Positions 1-12,700 of a stretch of DNA of 64,000 bases are shown here, one piece after another. The first letter of the stretch is position 1. Each line of letters begins with the position of its first letter. Origin of the DNA: Eonycteris spelaea (taxonomy: Eukaryota > Chordata > Mammalia > Chiroptera > Pteropodidae); assembly GCA_003508835.1 (NCBI GenBank), contig PUFA01000225.1:2046001-2110000 (forward strand), in the 5' to 3' direction. A program made the translations under genes and the position numbers. The notes beneath the pieces were generated by a model that worked only from the letters and a program-made list of their open reading frames with translations, had not been told where the DNA came from and searched no databases.

Positions 1-2267
1 GCTAATGCTAAGTTACCAATAGGCACTGCAAAGTGCAGCTGGAAAGATCAAACAGAAAGAATGGGATGGAGCTACTTTCAGCCCTATTTCTAAATACTTT
101 CTTCAAAGGAGTTTGGGATTCTGGACAGCTAATACTTCCAAATTTAGTTTCCGCTGTAAACCTCCTGTAGTTTAAGGCCTGTCACCTGGTACAGTCTCTA
201 AGATGGGACACAGTGTTCTAATATATTACAAAATATAAAAATGTATTTGTGCCAGTGTTCTGAAATCTCAGTGTTGTGTCCAGACTTCCTATTTCAGTTA
301 GAAACATGTACATGTGAGAACTAGTTAAGAAAATTCAAAGTCTTTAAATTAAAAAAAATAGACTGAACTGAAGCCACGGCCCTGTGACTCCCACTCACTA
401 GCTCTGAACTCCGGAAGCAAATAGTCCAGGCTTCCCTTCCCACAGGGTGGGCCTGCTTCACTCCTATGGGGAAATTACAACTTGCAAATCAAGAGTGCAT
501 TCTTAATTATCATCGAAATGTCAGAAGGGCAATACTGAGGTTCTTGTTTTCTGAGCACTCACAGGTTGTGCCAGGAAACAAAAGTCAACATAACAAAAAT
601 ATCCGCTAGTGAACTGACCACTGTGTAACCTTAACCCTTCGTTGGGTTGTTCTTTCCCAGTTAACCACAGCTCAGCCTCACCCAGCGCATGTGTCCAAGC
701 TTTGTCAGTCTCTGCTGATGACGGCTGGTTACCACCAATATGAACAAATATAATACGAACCCATTGCAAAGTGAAATTGATCTTGCCCCCCCAGATGCAG
801 ATTTTAATGGGGTTGATAAAATCAATGTTAGAACAGTGTTGAAATCATCCACAAAGCCACTGAGAACATAAGGCTTTGGGGAAACTAATAAACAGCTGAA
901 GAGAGAAAATCGATAAGAAAATCAATGGTCACCTGCTATCCAAACGCAAATGATTTAGATAGCAAAACAACAAGAAAATAAGTAACAATAAGCAAAAGTA
1001 AATGAGTTGGATATCAAAAATTTCAGAAAAGTTCATGGGAAACGGGTGAAGCACTACAATATTTTCGCAAAACAAAGATCCTCTTAAAGATCCTGCCCCC
1101 AAAGTCAAACAAGAAATGAAGAATTCCCCCAGGAGCCTACCATTTGGTTAAGGAGTAAAGTCTTACTCAATAAAAGAACTTTATATTATGCCAATAATAC
1201 AAAACAGCGATGATCAAGAGTTGGATTAAGGGGAATGAATTAAGAGTTTAGAAGACAAGAACCAACAAAGACTAGAAAAGTCAGTGAAGGCTTTACCAAG
1301 AGGAGCTTGTTTTTTAAGGAAAACATGCACGCACTGTTACTACCACCTGTCTTCCTGCCTGACTCCTCTGTGGAACCCATCACATCTTAGTCAAGAGAAG
1401 CCCGAAACCTTAGGAAAACCAACCCCATACACTGAGGAATTCAACTAAAGTGTTTATGGTCAAGATCCTGGAAACAGAGGCATGCAATGGACCAGGCCAA
1501 ATGGCAGAGGAAGGCCGCGGGCTGGAGGAGCCCCCTGAAGTATCGGAGAAGGGAGGGTCTGACCTCAGTCCAGCCCATCAGGGTGTGCTGTCAACAGGCC
1601 CCTGCCTAGAACCTCCAGTGGCTCTGGCTGCTTTAGACGGAGGGGGCAGCAGGAAGGGCAACATCACATCTGAGCAAAAGAGAAATCAATGGTGACTTTC
1701 CCCTCCAGTCTGACATTTCCTCATATGGGTGAAAGGGGCTTCCCACCTGTCACCCCATCCCCCTGCCTCCAGCAAGATCTAAGCGACAGTTTTCTGGAGA
1801 AAAAGAGCTGGTGTGAGAGTAGGAAGCCAGAGACTCCTCTAGATGAGTGTGGGATCAAAAGCGACATCACATTCCCCCTTCTCAGTTTCTTCATTATGCT
1901 TACAGAGAAGGAATAGGCTAAGATTAATATCCAGGGGAAAGTAAGTTGTAAATAAGTGCTCAGACGGGACAGTGTCTGTGTGGGGGAGGCGAGGTTAAAA
2001 GAAATGGCAACTACGATCCTTGGCCACGTGTGTACCAGCCACATGCCCAGGGCTTCTCCTTCTGCCCATCCAGGAGCCTCTCGCTTCTTACCAACCCCCA
2101 GTGAGGGCAAGGGGATGTCCTTACCTGGGGCAGCTCGAGTGAGGGGAGCTGGACTCTGGGTTGAACTTTCAGTCCTTCCTGCCCTCAGAAAGAGGGAGCT
2201 ACCAATACCCCACCACCCACCATTGACCCTGCTTTGCTGGGTCATTTGATTTGAGTCATCTGATTTC
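1..2267. other. Intergenic, nothing recognised
   Basis: AT-rich to 1440, then moderately GC-rich. Frames are short and lack family features. No repeat was identified with confidence. Confidence 0.5.
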
Positions 2268-2890
2268 TTTAATTATAGTTAAAAACACATAACATAAAAT
2301 ATACCATCTTAACCATTTCTAAGTGTACAGCTTAACCATTTCTAAGTGTTGTGCAACCAGTCTCCAGACTTTTTCCATCTCGTAAAACTGAAACTCTCTA
2401 CCCACCAAGCAACAGCTCCCCATCTCCTCCTCCCCCAGCCCCTGGCAGCCATCATTCCACTTTCTGTCGCTATGAATTTGATTACTCTAGATACCTCAAA
2501 AAATGGAATTGTACAGTAGTTGCCTTTTTGTGCCTGGCTTATTTCACTCAGCATAATATCCTTATAATTCATTCATATTGTAGTACGTGCTGACATTTCT
2601 TTCCTTTTAAAGGCTGAGTAATGTTCCATTGTCCAGTCCACATTTTGTTTCCCCATTCATCTTTCAGTGCGCACTTGGGTTGCTCCTGCCTCTTGACTAT
2701 TGTGAATAATGCCGCTGTGAACATGGTTGTTGGAGACCCCGCTTTCAACTCTTCTGGACACATACCCACAAGTGGAATTACTAGATCATGTGGTAATTCT
2801 ATGTTTAATGTTTTTGAGGAATTCCTGCACTGTTTCCCCAGCAGCCTCTTCATTTTGCATTCCCAGCACCAGTGTACGGAGGTTTTAAAA
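2268..2890 (-). repeat. L1M 3' end fragment
   Basis: The reverse complement matches the well-known tail of old mammalian L1 elements, from ORF2 C-terminal sequence through the 3'UTR. Recognisable stretches include the cacataacataaaat start and the gtggaattactagatcatgtggtaa region. A small tandem duplication (cttaaccatttctaagtgt, 2308-2349) lies inside. Confidence 0.8.
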
Positions 2891-3589
2891 GCTCCATTCT
2901 GCTTTGCTTTTAAGGAGTCGTTGAGAACGAGGAATTAACTCCTCAGCACCTCTGGACTTTTTTTTTTTTTTAAGTGTGCTTAATTTATAATACGTATTTG
3001 TATTGATCTTACTGCTGGAACAAGACGCTGAATAATTCGATATAAGTGTTCTGTGAAGGTGCTCTTCCGTGGGCAGCCACTCAAGTTAACCGTAAATTTG
3101 CCTAGTGGAAGAATGGCTCTTCCTGCATCTACTGTCAAGATGAGCTGCGGTGTAAGGCATCTGGCAGTCAGTCCGGTCGGAACAACTGCCGTCCCGCCCT
3201 TCTCTGCCTTCTCCTCAGAGCCACCTGTGTCCATTTCTGGTGGAGTCTCACGGCCATTACTCAGCCCCCGAGGAGTCTTGCCCTCCAGCAGGCCTGAGAG
3301 GTACAAAGAACAAAAGGACTTTGAAGGCAATGAGTAAAACAAACGCCCGAGAGCCAAGGTGCTCAGACAAGTGCTCAGCAGTGAGACAGGTTCAGGACAA
3401 GGAGAACAGTAGGCTCGCGCAAGTGGTCATAGCACAGGGCAAGGGGATGGCATTGAGGAGAGGCTAGGGGAGGCCAAGCTGGCAGAACAGGTGTGAAAGT
3501 CCAGGCCACTATCACTGAACCACCGTAACAGCCTCCTGCCAGGCCTCCCAGCCTCCCTGCTTTCTTGGGGAGTCAGCAGCCAGAGGGCT

Positions 3590-4170
3590 CATTCTGAAAT
3601 TCAAATCTGGCCCTATCACTTCCCCACTGAAAGAAAATGTTTTATGGCTCCCCACTGCCCTCAGACTAAACTCCTTGACACATAATCAGCAGCTCTTCAT
3701 GATTCAGCCCTGTCCTACCTCTTGGTAGATCTGCTGTTTCACTTCCTCCTACTCTAAGGTCCAGCCACACAAATGTGCTTCAATTGCTAGAACATACCAC
3801 ACTCACTGTCTCTGTTGGGCCTTGATGCACAATGTTCTCTCAGCTTGGAACATTCTCCCTCAACAACACCCTCCTTCTTCCCTTCATCTAACCAGTTCTA
3901 GTCAACCTTTTTGTCTCAGTCTAGAAATCACTTCCTCCAGAAAGTCTTCCATGGCCTCCTGGTTCTGAGTCAGGGTCTCTTCTAAGTATTACCATGAGAG
4001 CATCACAGGACTCTCATGCTGGCTTGTGACTTGCTTGTGTTCCTAAGACACCAGAGCCTGAGTGCAGAACAGAGTCCTGTTCATTTTTTATCCCTAGCAC
4101 CTAGAACACAACCTGGCTCAGTGTAGGTGTTCGTTATACATTTTGTGATGAGTGAATGAATGTGTGAGTG
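3590..4170 (+). repeat. LINE2 3' end fragment
   Basis: The course of L2 can be followed from the actaaactccttgac segment through the glycine/alanine-like codon region to the terminal agtgaatgaatg-type tail. It is degenerate, as expected for L2. Confidence 0.7.
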
Positions 4171-4174
4171 AATG

Positions 4175-5065
4175 CATGAAGGCCTGAATCATGACATTGA
4201 TGAGACGGGGGAAGAGTAGAGGGGCTAGCCAACTCCCACCTCCCTTCCCCCACATAGCCATAAAGTGCACTAACAGGAAACCACGAACATCAAGTTAAAA
4301 ATTAGCAAGACCTTTTGGCTTCTTTCTTGTCTTCTGACCTTCAGTGTCTCCCCAAATTATGCAGAAATGAGGGTAGGTGGGAAGGGGGTGGCGCCATGCA
4401 AATGAGAACAACCCCTGGCATCCCTTCAGAAGCTATTCCAAAGCTCTGGATTATTGGCATGTTTGAATTTATCTGGCTGTCTCCTACCCTGTGACACTGT
4501 GTTGTGGAGTTTACAGCTTCTTCCAGCCCTCCATGGCTTCCCAGCTTCTGTGCAGTGATCCACCTGCCCGCCCCCTAGCCCTCCCCACCCTTGCTAGGAG
4601 CCAGCTGTGATATATGGCCTTTACTGGGGAGCCAACCAGGCTGAGGGGCCCCAGGAGCCAGGTGGGACAGTGATGCATGTCCTGGAGCTGAGCTCTAATT
4701 GGCCATTCCCCTTGGAGCATAGGGACTTAACAAGACAAAAATCTCCCCTACAGCATCCTGAATCTTTTTCCCGCAGCTGATAAACAGCAAGTCCCTGAAC
4801 TGGAGACATTCAGAAGAGCTATGATTCAGGGGGAGGAGAGCAGAAAGTAATGCATCCGAACTGCCAGTACTCTCCCCAGGGGCCCCAGAGCCGCATATTC
4901 TGGGAACACAAAGTATTAGAGAATGTTATGTAAATACTGCTGTCGTTATTACGCTAGGTAATAACAGCCTGAAGAACCCCCAAAGAACCGCCCTATCAAT
5001 TAGCCCTGTCACTCCCATGCCATCCCAAGAGAGAGGGAGGGGCAGGCAGGGTCTCCTTACAATGA
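4175..5065. other. Intergenic, unique-looking sequence
   Basis: Contains an octamer-like ATGCAAAT near 4397 and a short perfect inverted repeat GTTATTA/TAATAAC at 4945-4965. No gene or repeat recognised. Confidence 0.4.
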
Positions 5066-5270
5066 TTGCTACTGTTCTTTATTAAGTGTCCCCTGCGAGA
5101 CAGGTGTTTTGTGCACATTATCTTTAATCATCCCAACAATCCCAGGAGCTGGAGAGTTTTAACCTCTTCTAATAAAGAAACTAAGGTCTGGAAAGTTTAT
5201 GTGACTTACCCAATACAAGGTTCAAAATTCAAACCAGAGTGTCAGATTCCAGAGCCAGACCTTCTCTGTT
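5066..5270 (-). repeat. MIR
   Basis: The order matches an inverted MIR: cacattatctttaatcatcc, a cctcttctaataaagaaact segment, then a gattccagagccagacctt end. Confidence 0.65.
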
Positions 5271-5988
5271 CACCAGTGCTGTCCCCTCGTGTGGCAGGTG
5301 GATGAAATGTGGCCCTTTGTCACACAGCTAGCCAAGGGCAATGGCAGGACGGGAGCCCAGGCACCTGCCCTCCCTCCACAACTGCGCTGTGGTGGTTGAG
5401 GGAGAGCAGAGTCCCACCCTCGCTTCCTCTCTCACGAAACGTTTGGCTCCTCCACCCCTCATCATTTGGGGATAGGGGAAATTCATACAAAATATCCAAG
5501 ACCCCTCACCCTCATCCTCTTCTGTACATCTGAAGAATCATTGCATCTTAACTAAGAGGAAATCTGAGTCAATTAGCAGGGGACCACAGGCAAGGGACAC
5601 ATTCATGGAGAGCAATAGCCACCCCCACTCATGTGGGGGACTGAGAGGATTCTGACAGGCTCAGATGAAGCACAGTACATGGATGCCTTGCAGCCTTGGC
5701 AGAGGTCACCAGAACCAGGCTCTTGGACCTCCTGGGTTTCCACACAAGGGCAGTCTCCTTAGTTATCTCTCTGTGCCAGGGCTGCAGGAATGGAGGAGGG
5801 GAAGGGAAGGTCCCAAGGCCATCTCATGTGCAGAGCTCAGCTCAGTTTGCAAGATGGTTTTTTGAGTGAAACAAGATTCAGTTATATCCAAAGTGAGAAT
5901 GGAAAGGCCCAGATGGACAGGTGCTCAGCGACTGTTCTAGAAGATTCCCTGCTACTTCACCCGTGTGTGTGCACACATGCACACACAC

Positions 5989-5991
<3 letters not shown>

Positions 5992-6037
<46 letters not shown>
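5992..6037. repeat. (AC)n microsatellite
   Basis: About 23 uninterrupted AC dinucleotides, preceded by imperfect GT/CA repeats from 5962. Confidence 0.98.
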
Positions 6038-6038
<1 letters not shown>

Positions 6039-6684
6039 CACCGCTCCCCTCTGGCAGAGACAGATGCCAAGCATCACCCCATAAGCCAGCAGCACCCTCC
6101 AGCCCCTGTGCAACTTCCCCCGCCTCCCTCTCCTCCCAGAACTTAGACCCAGAGACCGGAATCACAGATGACCCAGGGGAGCTTGCTGGTCTTGCCCTCT
6201 CATATTATTTCCTGCTTGGAGTAGAGCCCCACAGTAATTCAACCAAACAGGCTGGAGTAGTGGAAAAATTTCTCTTGCCAAAAAAGCTGATGTGAGGTGA
6301 GATGTCATTAGTAACGTATAGTGTCTAGACAGGAGGCAATGGGCCCTAAACACTGATTAGCCCTCACCCTGCTCAGCCTGAGAGCTGGTGCCAAGAGCCC
6401 TGGGAAACTTGGGCCCCTTGGGCAAGGGCACCAGGAGGGGGCTTGATCAGACCCTTACTCAGGGCAGCAAGAGCCATCTCAGACAGCTGCAGGACAGTCG
6501 TGAGGAAGTGGAGGGAAAGTGTTCTTAGAAGTTTCAGAGAGGATGCTCAGTGCATGCAAGTCCCAGGGAGGGAGGTTTTGGCTTGATGTAAGAAAATTTT
6601 CTAACAGGCAAAGCTAGCTAATGAAAGCAGAAGTTATCTTGTGAGGTGGCGAGAACTCTGTCACAATATGTATTCTAAGAGTGC

Positions 6685-6850
6685 AGCATAGCATTTATGA
6701 GCTGATTGTGTGACTTAGAAGAAGTTACTCGAAACTTTCTTAATTGGTACGTAAGCATAACAATTACCTCCTCAGGTTTTGAGGCTTATATGAGGTTAAT
6801 GCATACAGAGTATCCCACAATGGTAAGCAGGTAATACATTTGAGCTAGAA
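6685..6850 (+). repeat. MIR, degenerate
   Basis: A tRNA-related MIR pattern is visible: gattgtgtgacttagaagaa, then cctcctcaggttttgaggct and a terminal ggtaagcaggtaataca. Confidence 0.5.
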
Positions 6851-7099
6851 CCATTATTCTATATAATAACGAGCAGTGAGGGGATGCCAAAAAGAGAGTC
6901 TCGTAGTGGTTGGGAATGGGACTAGACCATCTTTGAGATTCCTTCCAACTCCAAACATTCATTTTTCTTTCTTTTTTCTCATTCAACAAATGAAACTACT
7001 CTGTGGCAGGAACTATGCTAGCCCCTGAACAAACAAGAAATCAGAGACTGCTTCACACTCTTGCCTTCCCTCTGAGATCTCTTTAATCTACCCTTGCCT

Positions 7100-8487
7100 T
7101 AAAGCTCTCCCAGCTGATCAGAAGATGAGATGTTTGCATGATGCAACGCACATGCATGTACACGCTGCCACGCTGCCACACTCTCATCAACATGACAATC
7201 ACTGAGCCCGCGCAAAGCATGAATGTTGCAAGACTTGGCTATTCATTCATCCCTGCAGCCAGCACTAGCCACGTATCACCTCACAGGCTATTTCCGGATC
7301 CTTCCATGGCAGCGAGATTTGTCTGCCACAGCCAGGTTCTATTCCAGTATCTATTCCTTGGGCAAACAAACAAACAAAGGTCTACAGACTTCCATCTTTA
7401 CAAAAATAACCCTCACCAGCAGAGATCCTCGTTCTACCAGGAGCAGGTGTCTGTTCGAGGAGAATGATTCATAACCATTCCATGGAGGATCTGAAATAAC
7501 CAACCTGGCCTAAAACAGCTGATTGGTGCCCCTAGGTTATGGTACCAAGTCAGGAGCTCACGGTTGGTTTCTGCTCTGAGGATGATGGGCATTTAACAGT
7601 GGTAATAACTAGGTTATGCTTGCTGAGACTACATGACCGAGCCTATGCCAAGCCTTCAACTTGGCCACCATGGCCACTCTGTTCATAGGCCCACTGAGCA
7701 AACCCTTGAGGTTGCTGAGGGAAAATCCTAACAAAAGCAGACCATCTTGTCTACCTGATTACCAAACAGGAGCTTGGTAGATAGCCACTAATATTCTCAT
7801 GTTCTATACCCATTTCAAGGGGCCCAGCCACATATCTTTTTTCCCAAACTTCCTTGTCACCAGCTCTTAAATCTTACCCCTTCCAAGTTCTTGACCACCT
7901 GGCCAAACCATTAGCAGAGCACATGAAGTAGTGAGAGCCTTTCCTCAGGCCCTCTCTCCTTCCAAGCACAGCTGTTACTCACCAGCCCGCCCACTGAGAG
8001 GATCGCTGTCCTCTGCTCCTGGGGCACCGCCAGGCGGGGCTATGCTACTAGAGTACGTTACCAACTTGTTAGGAAGAGTTTTGTAAAGAAGTCTTCATTT
8101 TCTCCTCTTCAGTCAACTCTCCACCAGGCCGTGGTGTAAACTGAAGAGGAGGTGGCAGAGCAGCAGGAATGGGCACCCTGAGCGACTTCCTGCTACAACT
8201 TAAATGAGCCACAGATTACAGAGCGTTGCTGGGCATGTCCGAGTGGATGGGTTGGTCAGTCATAATGAGCATCTTTGGTTGCATGTTCCTGTGGTGTCCA
8301 GCGGTCAGGAGTTTAGTTTATCAGGGTCAGCAATAAGCCAAAATATTTCTCAAGATAATAGTGACCCAGAAACAAGAGTATCTGTTTGCTTCCAAGGTCA
8401 CAAGACCTTCTGAGATTCTCCTGTTGGGTTTGCCACAGGTTTCACATAGCATCTCAAGACGGGCTTCCAAAATCCAAAGAGACTGGC
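7100..8487. other. Intergenic, nothing firm
   Basis: Possible decayed L2 before 7100, otherwise unassigned. No coding signal. Confidence 0.4.
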
Positions 8488-8660
8488 GTTCAGCCAAAAT
8501 GGAGTAACAGAGACAGGATTTACCCTCCCATCTAAAACAACCAAAAACCAGACAAAATCTATGAAACAACTATTTATACAACAATGACCATTTATAAAAC
8601 ATTTACAAGACCAGGCACTGAAGGGCAGTGATCCCTTTGAAAGGGGAAATATATAAAGTC
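8488..8660 (+). repeat. L1M 5'UTR-like fragment
   Basis: The bases gccaaaatggagtaacagag to taaaacaaccaaaaaccag resemble the 5' end of medium-age mammalian L1M elements. The boundary with the sequence to the right is unclear. Confidence 0.4.
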
Positions 8661-8932
8661 ATCCCTATGATTGCACCAACTCACTACCTTAAGGACATTC
8701 CAGGCTACAGGTAGGAAGGGGATCCCAGGTGGAGCCTAGTAGACTCCCTGAGTTAAGGAGACAATGCTGAGAGTACAGGGCAGTAGAATTCACAGAAAAG
8801 AAAACTGGAGAGAAAAGAGTCACATAGAGGGAGAACTCTGAAGATCTAAAGTGAATTCCCCTCAAGTATGCAGCTGAGAACTGATTGGCACATACACATA
8901 AGGAATCTGTGAGGCTGGGGAAAGACGAGACT

Positions 8933-8987
8933 CTTCTAATACAATAAAGTATTAGAGGTCTTTATTGCAAACAATAGAAACTGACTC
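8933..8987 (-). repeat. Left arm of 55-bp inverted repeat (LTR tail-like)
   Basis: Fifty-five bases match the reverse complement of 10675-10729 at 53 positions. The segment resembles the 3' end of MaLR/MLT1-type LTRs (gtttctattgtttgcaataa followed by taatac). Confidence 0.85.
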
Positions 8988-9184
8988 AAAAATCTAAAAG
9001 GATTAAAGGGAATAATGCTCAACACTCACACAGGCTGGGAATACTACTTGTTCCTACTGGGCACACTGGAAAACCCCATGATTCGTGGGACACACTGAAT
9101 AGAGCACATCAAAGGGTTTTGCCTCAACAGTGGGCAATAACTAAATCTAGACTATGGTTTCTCAACTTTCTCAACTCACATTTG

Positions 9185-9790
9185 GGGCAAGATCATTCTT
9201 TATTGTGTAACAATCTTAAACACTTATATTCCTTAAACAGAGTTTCAAAATACATGAAGCAAAAGCTGATAGAACTGCAAGGAGAAATTAACAAGTCCAT
9301 AATCATAGTCAGAGATTTTAATACCCATTCTCAATACCTGATAGGACGAGTTGTCAGAAAATTAGAAAGGATACAGAATATTTGAACAACGCTATCAACC
9401 AACTTGACCTAGTCAACATTTATAGAACACTCTACCCAGAAACAGCAGAGGATACAATTTTTTTTCAAGGAAACATGAAACTTTACCAAGAGAGATTACC
9501 ACCAGAGCCATAAATAAAACTTAATAAATTTAAAATGATTTAAGTCATACCAAATATCTTCTCTGACCTTAATGGAAAAAAATTAGAAATTAAAACAAAA
9601 AGATAACTACAAAATCCATAAATATTTGGAAACTAAATAACACTCTTCGAAACAATCCATGGGCCAAAGAAAAAGAGAAATAAGGAAGTATTTTGAATCA
9701 AATGAAAATAAAAACACAACAAAATCATTGGGGTGCTGCTAAAGCAGTACTCAGGGGGGAACTTATAACACTAAACACAGAGTTATAAGA
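9185..9790 (+). repeat. L1 ORF2 fragment, decayed
   Basis: A broken reading frame resembles L1 ORF2. It includes the gaagcaaaagctgatagaac and gcagtactcaggggggaac hallmarks around the reverse-transcriptase region. Several stops and frameshifts rule out function. Confidence 0.75.
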
Positions 9791-10674
9791 AGAAAGGTTT
9801 CAGTCAACTCTCTGAAGCTTCTACCACTGCCCTGCTGTGACGCTCTGTTCACATCTCCCTGACAAGAGCGTAAGCGCTCTGAGCATGCGTATCTTATCCA
9901 TCCTTGGTCTACCGAACATAACACAATGCTGGGTTCACCACGGGCCTCCAGAAATATGACTTGGCTTACCCAGAATTCCACCCTCACTGGTTTCCCTGTC
10001 CAGGAGCTAAGAGAATGCTGTCTGGACCTGAGCCTTCTATTTTATTCCACTTGTAATAAACAAAATTCTGGGCTCATAACATGGCCCAGAGAGTGCTGGG
10101 GAGTGGAAGTGAGCCCATTCTCAAGTCCAGCCTGAGGAAAGATAGAACCAGGCCCCCAGCCCCTTGAAAACCCACCAAGCTCTTCCCCACCAACAGGACT
10201 TTCATACTTGCTGTTCCCTCCTCATCCAGCTCTTCATGTGTCTGGCTCCTTTTCCACATTTTGGTTTCCTCAGAAAGGCCATCTGAGATATAATATACAC
10301 CTGATGTTTCGGTATGCCCATTACCTGGAGTCCCTGCTTCTGGTAGCATCACCCCAAGTTTGCTTTAGATAACTTCCCCTCCCCTAGTGGATCCAGTCCT
10401 GGTATAACTGTCAGTCAAGGTACACTGGTATTCCCTGGCCAAAGAGTGAGAAACTTCTGTCCCTGGATTGTGATTCCTGAGAAGAATGTCACAAAAAACA
10501 GAACACTTTTGGGAGACTTTGTCCCAAAGGCCACCATCGAAAGAGACTGTCTGTTGGTGCCTGCCTCAAAATAATCCTCTGCTTTCTGTTCCTGTGCTTT
10601 TTCTTATTCTTTTTCTTTCATTCTTTTCTTTGAGCTATGAATCTTTAGAAATTTCTTTTTGTTTAAGTTTTCCT

Positions 10675-10729
10675 GAGTCAGTTTCTATTGTTTGCAATAA
10701 AGAACTCTAATACTTCATTGTATTAGAAG
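10675..10729 (+). repeat. Right arm of 55-bp inverted repeat (LTR tail-like)
   Basis: Partner of 8933-8987. The sequence to its left (about 10350-10675) looks like a degenerate MLT1-type LTR. The outer flanks of the two arms do not match. Confidence 0.85.
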
Positions 10730-10769
10730 TACCTCATCTTCAGTCATTATCTGTTTATTGCCTTTATAG

Positions 10770-10925
10770 CATTTTTCGAAATCCAAAATAATTCTTTAAA
10801 ATTTGTTGACATGTTTATTGTCTGTCTCCACCACTAAAATACAAGCTTCATGTGAGCAGGGACCTTTTCTGTTTTGTCACCTGTCATCCCCCGGCACCTA
10901 GCCCAAGGCCGGCATGCAGCAGGGG
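10770..10925 (+). repeat. LINE2 3' end fragment
   Basis: tgtttattgtctgtctccac, then agcaggga and cacctagcccaaggc are typical of the L2 3' terminus. Confidence 0.65.
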
Positions 10926-11744
10926 CTCCGGGGGAAGGCAAGCCCACACTGTGGCCTATACTGCACTGTGAGGTCCACTTACGGGAACACAGGGCTGTGT
11001 GATGGGAACCAGTGGATGAGCTTCCGTCTTTTCTGAGGGAGGGCAAACCAGCTTTAGATTCTGAGAACTCGGTTCCAAAACCAGATCTCTCCTCTCCCCC
11101 CGCTTTGATCTCTACCAATCCTTCCTAAATCTTGAGCGGTGTCTTGTAAATCTTTAATTACAAAAAATTTGCAACCCAACCAGCGAATACACAAACAGTG
11201 TTGATAAATATTTTAAATTGCTACAGCAGCAGATCTGAAGGGATTAAGAAAAGATATATTGGAGTGACAGTTATTAAACACTAAATCCCAGTAAATGTTA
11301 CAGAGCAGATAAATAATGCAAACTCCTGACAGCTGCTCCGCTGCTGACAGGACAGGAGAGGCATCTGCTAGGGGACATGGTGTCGGGGGAGGGAGCGAGC
11401 CCTCACTGCCTGTGGTGGGGATGTCAGGAAAGAGGACAGCCATGGATAGATAGCTCCCTGTCTGCTAGGGGCGTGCCCTACCTCCCACTCCCTCAGCACC
11501 ACTTCAGGAAGGCATCGGACAGTGGCCAGAGGTAGGGAGAGCAGGTCCCCGAATGGTTGTATTTGGAGGGTTCTGGCAGCTGAACTCTCCTCAGGGCTGT
11601 CCCTCAAGCTGCCCCAGCACTGCCTCTTCCCAGGTCTCTGTAACTGGGCCATTCGGGGTGCCACTACCACACAACCCTTTGGAAGAAAGGAAACTAGCAC
11701 TCTGTTAATTCGATTCTCCACTCGCCCATTGGTTCACCATTCAC

Positions 11745-11990
11745 CTAGTCCCCTGCTAATGGACTCATCCATTTATTCATGCATTCACTAGTTTATGCAT
11801 TCTTTTATGCATTTATTCAATTACTAATGCATGCACTAATTTACTTGTTAGTTTCTCACTGGTGAAACAAGTTGCAAGCTCTTGTTATAACTGGGGAGAT
11901 ACAAATATGAGCAGCCTCTGCCCTCATGATCTGAGAGCCTAGTGAGGGGTAGGGACCAGAAAGATAAAAATATCACAATATAGTAGACTC
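11745..11990 (-). repeat. Degenerate TTCATGCA repeat plus L2 fragment
   Basis: 11760-11850 is a scrambled tandem of ttcatgcatt-like units. From 11860 the sequence matches inverted L2 (gggagatacaaatatgagca, then gcctctgccctcatgatctg). Confidence 0.5.
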
Positions 11991-12182
11991 TTGGCATTTG
12001 CAGATTCCATATTTGCAGTCTGACTATTCAATTAACAACCACAAGAGTTGTGGCTGTCAGAGATGCGCATTGTTGTTGAGACACAGATTTGAATTACATG
12101 TGCACCTTCATGGTGTGTGGGAATGAAGAAGGCACCTGACATGGTCTGGAGAAAGCAGGGAAGGTTTCCTATAGGAAGTGAT

Positions 12183-12345
12183 GTCTGAGCACCACCTGTA
12201 TGCCAAGCAGTTCGCTATAGAGCTCACTTATCATAACGATCCCCTGGCCCATTTTAAAGATTAGGAAATCAGAGATCAGCTTGCCCATGTCACAATGGTA
12301 ATGAAAGAATAAAGTTATAACCAGAGAATGTCTGACTCTAAAGCC
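12183..12345 (-). repeat. MIR
   Basis: The inverted MIR order is visible: caccacctgtatgccaagca, cccattttaaagattagg, then gtctgactctaaagccact. Confidence 0.6.
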
Positions 12346-12434
12346 ACTCACTGCTTCCTGGGGGTGGGGAGGCCAGCCACCTCTCCACAGTGAATAAGTA
12401 TGAAAATCTCTTCCACCAAGAACAGCAAGACAAA

Positions 12435-12700
12435 ATTATTTTGTCTATTTATTTAAGATGTAATTTATATTCAGTAAAATGCACAGATCTTAAGTGTACA
12501 GTTCAATAAGCTTAGACAAATGTGTACACCCATGTAACCAACATCTAAATTGAGATACAGAAGATTCGCATGCCTCCAGAAAGAGCCCACCAGAGGCCAC
12601 CACTGTTCTAATTCCTATCACCATAGATTGGTTTTGCCAGTTCTTGAACTTCACATAAATGGACTTACATATATAAATAATATGAGAAGGTTTTAAGAAG
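12435..12700 (-). repeat. L1M 3'UTR fragment
   Basis: The inverted L1 tail is recognised from aaaatgcacagatcttaagt, acaaatgtgtacacccatgt and gattggttttgccagttctt. Confidence 0.7.

Noticed and set aside
12587..12600. Second CTCF-like motif (CCACCAGAGGCCAC)
   Set aside because: One core base is wrong and it lies in common L1 3'UTR sequence.
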